Source: Balanoglossus misakiensis
Lineage: Eukaryota; Hemichordata
NCBI GenBank assembly: GCA_040954595.2
Contig: CM082595.2
Location: 2,604,001 to 2,668,000 of the forward strand
Direction: 5' to 3'
Length of the DNA: 64,000 nucleotides
The notes below the pieces were generated by a model. The model saw only the letters and a program-made list of their open reading frames with translations, ran no database searches and was not told the origin of the DNA. The position numbers and the translations under genes are program-made. Positions 1 to 9,507 of this stretch are shown here, piece after piece; the first letter of the stretch is position 1; each line of letters starts with the position of its first letter.

Positions 1-192
1 TGACAGTGTTGCAAGAATCATGTTTTCAAAGGACCACCCCCACCAGACATTGTTAAATGCAAAACAATAAACATTAATAAGGCTCATTGGACACAGTGAG
101 TTTACATTGTTCCTGCACTCTCAAGGGTCTACGCATTGTTCTTCAAATGAAAGGCGTGCCTCATTGATGATCTCACTTTGAATTTCCTTGCA

Positions 193-338
193 ATAGACCA
201 CTTCGCGGATAGCATAACGTAGGGTGTTGTGGGACAGTTTGCGTTCTGAGCGCGTGCGTTAGCCATGTACTAGACGCTATGTTGAACGCAAATTATACCA
301 TCATGCATTGCAGATATCCTATCCGCGAATAGGTCTAT
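193..338. mobile_element. small inverted-repeat element (MITE-like)
   Basis: The left end ATAGACCACTTCGCGGATAG (193-212) is nearly the reverse complement of the right end around 319-338. A nested inverted pair, TTTGCGTTC and GAACGCAAA, lies inside, so the ~146-bp segment could fold into one long imperfect hairpin. No coding capacity. TGCA lies just outside the left end and one base outside the right end, so a target-site duplication is not clean. Confidence 0.45.
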
Positions 339-2301
339 GTGCATTTCAGTTTCACCGTCAAATTCATGGAAGACCACGGTTGGGACCACAGGACAGTGAT
401 ATAAGTTAAAATTAGAATGATCTAACTTATCAGAGTGGTAATTCTGGCCAAAACAAAAAAAGTTGACTCATTGTACAATGTCTTCTCTCAGTTACATGTA
501 CAGGCACTGAAAAATGGACCACAGTACAGTGTAAAAGATACCACCATTCTAATGACATACTGGTACATCAACTGATGGCCGATAACATCTGACCCCCTTA
601 CGACAAACGCTTGTCAAGTGCTTTTTCAGCCCTACAAGGGTTTCTCAGAGTCGGCTGTTGTCAATTAGAAGAATGTATAGTTCCGGTATCATGACCCGCT
701 CACCTACTGACAGCACCAGAGGGGTTTGTGGTCTTTGTTTGAGCAAATATAGCCAAGTATCATGTACAAGCCTACGGTTAACCGAGAAAAATTGTGGTTT
801 CGTTCTGAGAAGTAGCCTGTAGCCTTCTATGATTGGCAAACTTACAGAAGAGTGCAGAGAAGATAACATTTAACAGGGAGATGTGGGTCTCCTTCAAGTC
901 GAGTCTCTGATCGGAAATTGACATCTGCCATCGTTAAAATTGACACACTTGCACTTCTGGACAGCAGCTTGTACAACACACAAGTGCAAGCAACTGTCCA
1001 GAGTCATTACATTATTATTATTTTAATGACCCGAGCAGGTCAGAGGACGGATGCAATCTGAGTTGACACTGAGCCTATTAGTGGAAGGAATGTCAAAGTC
1101 ATAAATCAAGGTCGGGTTTTACATCACACAGACTCCTCAGTCATTATCACATGGCTGCTATCAACCCGGAATTTCCCGTTTATAAATAACATCATGTAGG
1201 GTGCCCCACAGATTTGAGGATTGATCTGGCTTTTCCGGTCCTAAGCACTCAATAACCACGCAAATGTTACGCTTAACATCTGGCAAATTTGAGAAATAAA
1301 ACTTTTAGAAAAGAAACCAGAAGATATTACTCATGTAGTAAAATGTGTCAGCCTGACATTGTACAAATGTACATTGCTATTTTCTATTAATTGTATTAAG
1401 GTTATTTGTTGTTTGTTATTTTTTTTTTTTATTGTCTGTCTGTCTATCTCTTTAATCTTTATTTACTTGTCACATGTATATGTTTAGTAATAGTTAACTA
1501 CATGTAGTTAGAAACCTATTTTACAAAATGCAGATGATAGTTGAACACCCTTCTGTCTCTAACAGTACATTAGGAAGTTTGTGTATAATGGGATTATCAC
1601 CAGTATGTTTTAAATAATTAAATTATAAATATCTATAATTGGATTACTAATTTTGCACCCCTGGGAATGGAACTAATCAAATCCCTCAGATCATTGGAGT
1701 TAAATGACAGTCTGACTTGGGTTTTTGCCATGTTCATAGGGGAAAATACAAGTTGTGGAAAAGTGAATTCAAGTCCGGACTTGAAATCAACAATAACAAT
1801 GGCCATTGCTACAGGCTCTATTGAGAAGCTATACTGAAGCCTTAAAATTTCGTAACGCTATCCCAAGTATAGCAAAAAACTGAAGTTGATACATGGGGGA
1901 AAATACGGAAAAAAATAACCAAAAGTTAGAGTTACTGAAGCTTGAATACAAGTACGAAATGCTATATTGACAGAGGCAATGAAAAGACACATATGTTTCT
2001 AGATTGTGGATAAAGAACATGCAAGTCAGATGACCAGTGGCCTTGAATAAAAATAGTTCAGTTGATTGAACTTGCTAATTTAATGCATTGATTAACTCTA
2101 GAGCATAGACACACCTTGCAATTTGGACATCACACCCCAATTAGCAGTGAAAGGGATTGCTTAGAGCATAGCTAGCTGCATACAATTGTAGAACTGTTTG
2201 AATGTAGCCATCCCATGAATTCTTGTGAGATATCACTGGCATCGTTTCAATGCAACCAAACAAAACTCAACTACTGGGTATGCAGTGATTACCCAATAAA
2301 T

Positions 2302-2355
2302 AACCTGAATTATCTTGGAATAATCAGATACTGTATTAATGTGAACAGAAACCAA
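2302..2355 (+). repeat. 54-bp direct repeat, copy 1
   Basis: Identical over 54 bases to 3459-3512, 1157 bp downstream. The second copy abuts the left end of the foldback element, so the duplication may be linked to its insertion. Confidence 0.85.
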
Positions 2356-3458
2356 CGACTGCGAAACAAACCCCAACTGAAATTCACTCACAAAGACAAA
2401 TTCGAAAACTACGCTCAAAGCTGGTTTCGACAACGGTCTATTTTATTACAGCAGAGTATGGGCCCAGCTGCAGTTCAGTAGCCGAGGTTCTGTCTGTTAT
2501 TGTATGGGAGGAAAACCCTGGTTTTGCCGTCTGACCCAAAAACAAACAGGCAAAAAGTCGAGCTACTGAACTGCAGACATTGGACTTTTCATGGACAGTA
2601 GTAATAACCCTTGAACACGTGCAGCGCCATGTCACGAAGACAACCCGAAACAAATTCTCAAGTGAAATTGCGTCGGGTTGTTTTCGACAGTTCAAAAAGC
2701 ATGACAACACGTGAAAGTGACAAAGCTTACAAATGAATACAAAACAATTGAATTAAGGTGAAACAATTCACACACGTTACACAGTGTTACATAACAACTC
2801 AGAGACAGGGCGACCTCTGCATGCCACGCGCACGAGCACGTATGGGTTTCGAGCGTGTAACATGCAAATGATACGCCGAGTGTACCAATCGAAAAGAAAC
2901 CTGCTCACCTGTATATATCGATGACAATAACAGGAATTTCTACCACCAAGTCGGCCACACGCGTCTTCTTAACACGTTTAACACTTTACTCTTCACAAGA
3001 AACAACAAAGACATGCGTTGCTGACCTGTTAACGTCGTTCACTTAGTCTCGTTCACACCTCCCAATGTTTCAAACTTGTTGAGTGATTGGCGACTGCTGA
3101 CATGTAACTTTAAAAAGTGGTGTCCCGCTTTATACAGCTACCAAAAACAAGTAAAACGGAGCCATTTATCCCGAGGAAGATTCCTTAGACGAGGTTTCTC
3201 GACACAGCAAGAATTGAGAGAACAGTGTGGGGAAAGGAGACCAAAATCAGACGAACAGTATAATTTACAAAGCACAAACAAATGGCGCAGACGACCGGAA
3301 GTTAAATTATTGTAGCCAGATTCGTTGGGCATTATGGGTATATTATTTAATAGGAGGGGTCGTGTCTTCTGAATTTACATGTATTCACAAAAGTTTGAAA
3401 ACAAAATTAAAGTAAACATATATTTATAAGCAGGTATCGATTAATACTCCCTCTAAAC

Positions 3459-3512
3459 AACCTGAATTATCTTGGAATAATCAGATACTGTATTAATGTG
3501 AACAGAAACCAA
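3459..3512 (+). repeat. 54-bp direct repeat, copy 2
   Basis: Exact copy of 2302-2355. It ends where the first ~88-bp subrepeat of the foldback element begins (about 3511). Confidence 0.85.
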
Positions 3513-3730
3513 AAAATGACCAAATTTTGAAAATGCTCAAAGTCGAAAATTGTCATTTTTTGATGATTTTCATGAGCTATAACCCATGTTTTTTTCAAAA
3601 TATGACCAAATTTTGAAAATTCGCAAAGTCGAAAAATTGTCATTTCTGGATGATTTTCATGAGCTATAACCCATGATTTTTATCAAAAAATGACCAAATT
3701 TTGAAAATTCCCAAAGTCGAAAAATTGGAG
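3511..3730 (+). repeat. left arm, ~88-bp subrepeats
   Basis: About 2.5 direct copies, each with the order ATGACCAAATTTTGAAAA, AAAGTCGAAAAATTGTCATT, GATGATTTTCATGAGC. The inverted counterpart is 7061-7374. Confidence 0.8.
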
Positions 3731-4194
3731 TTATGCTGCAATATAGTGCGGAAAATTTCCAACTTTTTCCAGAAAACCTCTTAATGGCGAAGGGTTCAGG
3801 AAGGCTAGCCTTTTACCTGAAGGTGACAACTGATGTTGGTTCGAGACCACTTTTTTTCTATTTCTTTTTTTTTGTGAGAACTTTTAACGACAATATCTTT
3901 GTAATTTTTATCATTTTCATAAATCCAATTCATTTCAATATCTACACTGCGTTTTTTATCTGTCGGGTATAAGAAACATGCAGAAAAACTTGGTCATTTT
4001 TTTTGTCGCGGTTCACTTGGGCAAGTCTGAATACGGGAGTACTCAGCAGAGAGAAAGATAAACTCGCTAAAACCATGTCTTTCCGTCCGCATAACCAACC
4101 AAGGAGCGAAAAAGTTGTTATTTCGGCCGTAATAAAACGTTTTTGTCGCCGAGGAGTAAATAAAGAACGGTCAGATCGTTGCGGCGGCAGGGAA

Positions 4195-4275
4195 CTCTTA
4201 TTCGCACCGCTGCGGTGCAAACTCTTATTTGCACCGCTGCGGTGCAAATAAGAATTTGAACCGCTGCGGTGCAAA
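4195..4275. repeat. palindromic 21-mer cluster (example unit)
   Basis: Three copies of GCACCGCTGCGGTGC or a close variant. The full form has arms TTTGCACCGC and GCGGTGCAAA around a single central base. Equivalent clusters lie near 4757-4836, 5314-5387, 5875-5974, 6460-6534 and 7013-7058. The 5402 unit has four copies; the last unit has two altered ones. Confidence 0.85.
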
Positions 4276-4341
4276 TAAGATCATTGGTGTTATGCTGCAA
4301 TATAGTGCGGAAAATTTCCGACTTTTAGAGAACACGTATGA

Positions 4342-4415
4342 TGGCGAAGGGCTTAGGAAGGCTAGCCTTTTACCTGAAGGTGTCAACTGATGTTGGTTCG
4401 AGACCACTTTTTTTT
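4342..4415 (+). promoter_or_regulatory. tRNA-like pol III promoter and T-run (example unit)
   Basis: TGGCGAAGGGC (4342) resembles an A box, GGTTCGAGACC (4395-4405) matches the B-box consensus, and a run of eight T follows at about 4408. The 53-nt A-to-B spacing suits a tRNA-derived promoter. The same trio recurs in every ~560-bp unit. No complete tRNA cloverleaf can be drawn (the T-arm pairs only about 3 bp), so this may be a tRNA-derived SINE-like head or coincidence. Confidence 0.35.
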
Positions 4416-7060
4416 CTATTTCTTTTTTTTTTTGTGAGAACTTTTAACGACATTATCTTTGTAATTTTTATCATTTTCATAAATCCAATTCATTTCAATA
4501 TCTACGCTGCGTTTTTTATCTGTCGGGTATAAGAAACATGCAGAAAAACTTGGTCATTTTTTTTTGTCGCGGTTCACTTGGGCAAGTCTGAATATGGGAG
4601 TACTCAGCAGAGAGAAAGATAAACTCGCTAAAACCATGTCTTTCCGTCCGCATGACCAACCAAGGAGCGAAAAAGTTGTTATTTCGGCCGTAATAAAACG
4701 TTTTTGTCGCCGAGGAGTAAATAAAGAACGGTCAGATCGTTGCGGCGGCAGGGAACTCTTATTCGCACCGCTGCGGTGCAAACTCTTATTTGCACCGCTG
4801 CGGTGCAAATAAGAATTTGAACCGCTGCGGTGCAAATAAGATCATTGGTGTTATGCTGCAATATAGTGCGGAAAATTTCCGACTTTTAGAGAACACGTAT
4901 GATGGCGAAGGGCTTAGGAAGGCTAGCCTTTTACCTGAAGGTGTCAACTGATGTTGGTTCGAGACCACTTTTTTTTCTATTACTTTTTTTTTTGAGAACT
5001 TTCAACGACATTATCATTGTAATTTTTATCATTTTCATAAATCCAATTCATTTCAATATCTACGCTGCGTTTTTTATCTGTCGGGTATAAGAAACATGCA
5101 GAAAAACTTGGTCATTTTTTTGTCGCGGTTCACTTGGGCAAGTCTGAATATGGGAGTACTCAGCAGAGAGAAAGATAAACTCGCTAAAACCATGTCTTTC
5201 CGTCCGCATAACCAACCAAGGAGCGAAAAAGTTGTTATTTCGGCCGTAATAAAACGTTTTTGTCGCCGAGGAGTAAATAAAGAACGGTCAGATCGTTGGC
5301 AGGGAACTCTTATTCGCACCGCTGCGGTGCAAACTCTTATTTGCACCGCTGCGGTGCAAATAAGAATTTGAACCGCTGCGGTGCAAATAAGATCATTGGT
5401 GTTATGCTGCAATATAGTGCGGAAAATTTCCGACTTTTAGAGAACACGTATGATGGCGAAGGGCTTAGGAAGGCTAGCCTTTTACCTGAAGGTGTCAACT
5501 GATGTTGGTTCGAGACCACTTTTTTTTCTATTTCTTTTTTTTTTTGAGAACTTTTAACGACATTATCTTTGTAATTTTTATCATTTTCATAAATCCAATT
5601 CATTTCAATATCTACGCTGCGTTTTTTATCTGTCGGGTATAAGAAACATGCAGAAAAACTTGGTCATTTTTTTTTTGTCGCGGTTCACTTGGGCAAGTCT
5701 GAATATGGGAGTACTCAGCAGAGAGAAAGATAAACTCGCTAAAACCATGTCTTTCCGTCCGCATGACCAACCAAGGAGCGAAAAAGTTGTTATTTCGGCC
5801 GTAATAAAACGTTTTTGTCGCCGAGGAGTAAATAAAGAACGGTCAGATCGTTGCGGCGGCAGGGAACTCTTATTCGCACCGCTGCGGTGCAAACTCTTAT
5901 TTGCACCGCTGCGGTGCAAACTCTTATTTGCACCGCTGCGGTGCAAATAAGAATTTGAACCGCTGCGGTGCAAATAAGATCATTGGTGTTATGCTGCAAT
6001 ATAGTGCGGAAAATTTCCGACTTTTAGAGAACACGTATGATGGCGAAGGGCTTAGGAAGGCTAGCCTTTTACCTGAAGGTGTCAACTGATGTTGGTTCGA
6101 GACCACTTTTTTTTCTATTTCTTTTTTTTTGTGAGAACTTTTAACGACATTATCTTTGTAATTTTTATCATTTTCATAAATCCAATTCATTTCAATATCT
6201 ACGCTGCGTTTTTTATCTGTCGGGTATAAGAAACATGCAGAAAAACTTGGTCATTTTTTTTTTGTCGCGGTTCACTTGGGCAAGTCTGAATATGGGAGTA
6301 CTCAGCAGAGAGAAAGATAAACTCGCTAAAACCATGTCTTTCCGTCCGCATGACCAACCAAGGAGCGAAAAAGTTGTTATTTCGGCCGTAATAAAACGTT
6401 TTTGTCGCCGAGGAGTAAATAAAGAACGGTCAGATCGTTGCGGCGGCAGGGAACTCTTATTCGCACCGCTGCGGTGCAAACTCTTATTTGCACCGCTGCG
6501 GTGCAAATAAGAATTTGAACCGCTGCGGTGCAAATAAGATCATTAGTGTTATGCTGCAATATAGTGCGGAAAATTTCCGACTTTTAGAGAACACGTATGA
6601 TGGCGAAGGGCTTAGGAAGGCTAGCCTTTTACCTGAAGGTGTCAACTGATGTTGGTTCGAGACCACTTTTTTTTCTATTACTTTTTTTTTGTGAGAACTT
6701 TTAACGACATTATCATTGTAATTTTTATCATTTTCATAAATCCAATTCATTTCAATATCTACGCTACGTTTTTTATCTGTCGGGTATAAGAAACATGCAG
6801 AAAAACTTGGTCATTTTTTTGTCGCGGTTCACTTGGGCAAGTCTGAATATGGGAGTACTCAGCAGAGAGAAAGATAAACTCGCTAAAACCATGTCTTTCC
6901 GTCCGCATAACCAACCAAGGAGCGAAAAAGTTGTTATTTCGGCCGTAATAAAACGTTTTTGTCGCCGAGGAGTAAATAAAGAACGGTCAGATCGTTGGCA
7001 GGGAACTCTTATTCGCACCGCTGCGGTGCCGGGAACTCTTATTTGCACCGCTGCGGTGAT

Positions 7061-7374
7061 AATTTTTCGACTTTGGGAATGTTCAAAATTTGGCCATTTT
7101 TTGATAAAAATCATGGTTTATAGCTCATGAAAATAATCCAGAAATGACAATTTTTCGACTTTGCGAATTTTCAAAATTTGGGCATTTTTTGAAAAAAAAC
7201 CATGGGTTATAGCACATGAAAATAATCCAGAAATGACAATTTTTCGACTTTGCGAATTTTCAAAATTTGGTCATTTTTTGAAAAAAAAACATGGGTTATA
7301 GCTCAGGAAAATCATCCAGAATTGACAATTTTTCGACTTTGCGAATTTTCAAAATTTGGTCATATTTTGAAAAA
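7061..7374 (-). repeat. right arm, inverted ~88-bp subrepeats
   Basis: About 3.6 copies of the left-arm subrepeat in reverse orientation (GACAATTTTTCGACTTTGCG, TTTGGTCATTTTTTG, ATGGGTTATAGCTC). Confidence 0.8.
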
Positions 7375-9111
7375 TGATGATGATGATGATGATGATTGGC
7401 ATAAACAAATACATATTTCTTTATTAATAAATATGGTTTGTTGACATGTAAGTGTTAGGGTATTATCAACGGTTAGAGTCAGTGTTGGCATTTTTTTTTT
7501 TGATCCACGGCCCCGGACATATCGCAAAAGTGATGTCATGTTTACAAGGTGACCTTTGACCTTTTAAGCAAGGGGGCGCTGAGCTCAAATTTTATGAATA
7601 CAAATTACCATTTATAACTATTGTAATTCAAATAATGCTGTGTTATTACCAACACAAAGCGAATCACTTAGATACTGAGTTTTATAGATTTTCCTTCACA
7701 ACCAGCTGACAGAGCAATCTTGCCAGCATGCGTATTCAAAAGTGCTCCGAAGATTAATTCGCACCAATATACACATTTTGCTTTTATAATTTTCATTTTT
7801 TTTTTATTTATACAATGTATATTTTCCCTCATATTCAGCTTCTGAAATATTACACAAAATTCCCTCTGATACCCATCTATAGTACATACATTTCAGTAAT
7901 TGTTTACAAGAATTTGCATTTAGTGTATTCACATATGCTTCATACCGATAGTGCCTAGACGTAGGTTGGTAAAATTTCCAAAGAGAAAAAAGGTTTATGT
8001 GTTTGATATTGCATGTAAATGAATTGCAAATAAAATAACAAATGCAATGACTTTTTGGCAGTGTTACAATGATAAAAATAACCGATTAATTTATCCTTCT
8101 CTTAAATAAATAATAATTGGGAGAAGGCTTAAGCTAAGTCTAAAAATAAGACATACAATAAATATGTGAAATTCTAGAAACTATGAAAACAAATAGAACA
8201 TGGCATCAACATGGTGTAAATTTCTGACTGTGGAAATATAAAACAAGACAACATAAAAGTAAATAAAATGGATACAAGTCTACTCAGTGTCTTGTCATGC
8301 TAAATGATTTTAATGAAGTATACAAATGTTTCAGAACTACGCTCCAAATTTCCTGTGAGTATGAAATATATGTTGTCATCTCATGACTCAACAAGTTATA
8401 ACTTCTATCAGTTTCCCATTTCTTGCATGTATTTAGTATTTCGCATAATTAGAATGCATGTTGTCCAGAATATTACAGTTTAGATGTAAATGTAACTGAA
8501 CAAAGGAACTATCATTTTCCCAGTTGTTATCAAACATGTCATGGATAAGCAGTCTGGCAACACATGAAAGAAATTCCCTCATTTCAGTGACACCAGCTTT
8601 GAAAACATACACTCCCGTCAAGAAGCAACCTGCTACCAACCGTCATAATCCCAACAAATAAATTAAATCAGTTCAGTCAAACCCTGGGTCTGTCGGTCAC
8701 TTTAGCAGTGCATCTCAAAGACTGGCAGGCTAAAGAAAGAAAAGAAAAAGAAATAAAAATCACATCAGACAATAAATGTTGTGCAAGGTTATTTTTCTTA
8801 ATGCCTATGATATACATGCATGTATGTACATGTACATGTATGTGTGTATGTATGTATGTGTGCATTTTGCTTTTGCTTTTTTTGTTGTTTTTGTTGTTTT
8901 GTTTTGTGTTATAATCCTTGGGTCCCCACATGCCATTTTACATCCATCTACTGCCTGGGCATTTCACTTAACTAAATTGTTGAGATAAATGATTTAGGCA
9001 GATTTTATGGATTTAAATCTGAAGTACATGTATATATTTGTTGAACTTTAGTTATTTAGTTATTTATTCATCAAGCTATTTATCCGAGACAATTATGTTC
9101 CTATTGTTTAG
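7375..9111. other. 3' flank of the decarboxylase gene
   Basis: No exon recognised. This is downstream of the decarboxylase stop codon on the minus strand, so part is probably 3' UTR. A minus-strand AATAAA lies at 9063-9068, only ~45 nt past the stop; a second lies near 7803. A short GAT repeat is at 7375-7396. Confidence 0.4.
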
Positions 9112-9507
9112 TCAAAGCGTTAGTATCCTAACAAACGCCTTCCTTGAACTGAATGCATAGGAATCAATATGGCTACCTAAACAGGCAAATTTGACAAGCT
9201 TCGGTTTCCACGGAAACCCCTTCTGAATGGCCAAGATGGAATCATGGGTTTGCGAGATAGAAGACTTAACAATGGGCATGGTGGGAGGTAGCTGGTCGCC
9301 ATAGGAGACGTCACCCTTAAGACTGGTGAGCTCATCAGCCATTCCAGCAATGATGCTCCACGCATAAAAGATGTCATCATCGCAGGCATTTTCAGCACAA
9401 ACCGCAAATCTGATGACGTGTCTATCATCCAGGGAAGCCGGCACCATATGAAGTTCTCCCGAGTCATTTACTTTCTTGAGTAACTTCTTGGTGAGTGAGT
9501 TGTCACC
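9112..9507 (-). CDS. HDC: decarboxylase exon 13 (last)
   Basis: Residues 414-544 plus TGA. Acceptor CGAAG before GGTGACAAC. Encodes the C-terminal domain ([16 protein letters not shown]) and a tail of about 65 residues with no family match that I recognise. Confidence 0.9.
   Translation of the reverse strand, partial: GDNSLTKKLLKKVNDSGELHMVPASLDDRHVIRFAVCAENACDDDIFYAWSIIAGMADELTSLKGDVSYGDQLPPTMPIVKSSISQTHDSILAIQKGFPWKPKLVKFACLGSHIDSYAFSSRKAFVRILTL

Larger units (their letters stand above)
1..3510. other. no gene recognised; left flank
   Basis: I see no exon with a recognisable protein family on either strand. Open frames here are short and lack conserved motifs. The stretch contains a small inverted-repeat element (193-338), one copy of a 54-bp duplication (2302-2355) and its second copy (3459-3512). 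A relatively GC-rich section near 2600-3350 with an ETS-like CCGGAAG (about 3295) could be a promoter or first exon, but nothing confirms this. Confidence 0.5.
3731..7060 (+). repeat. six tandem ~560-bp units
   Basis: The word TTATGCTGCAATATAGTGCG starts units at 3731, 4290, 4851, 5402, 5989 and 6549, giving spacings of 559, 561, 551, 587 and 560 bp. Units are nearly identical. Length differences come from poly-T tract length, loss of a CGGCGG stretch, and an extra 27-bp palindrome copy in the 5402 unit. Both strands show repeated 60-115-codon open frames, which follow from unit identity and are not convincing genes. Confidence 0.9.
3511..7374. mobile_element. foldback-like element with tandem core
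   Basis: A composite repeat of about 3.9 kb. The left arm (3511-3730) is about 2.5 copies of an ~88-bp subrepeat containing GACCAAATTTTGAAAA and GAGCTATAACCCATG. The right arm (7061-7374) is about 3.6 copies of the same subrepeat in the opposite orientation. Between them are six tandem units of about 560 bp. Long inverted arms made of short subrepeats around a middle domain recall Foldback-type DNA elements. No transposase is visible, so it would be non-autonomous. A target-site duplication was not identified; the right end runs into a short GAT microsatellite. Confidence 0.6.

Noticed and set aside
950-1010. Interlocked inverted words (CTTGCACTT/AAGTGCAAG and CTGGACAG/CTGTCCAG)
   Set aside because: The order of arms does not form a simple hairpin, and no function can be argued from sequence alone.
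3942-7130. Repeated 80-115-codon open frames on both strands of the tandem array
   Set aside because: They recur only because the units are nearly identical, are open on both strands at once, and vary at their ends with repeat length. No domain is visible.
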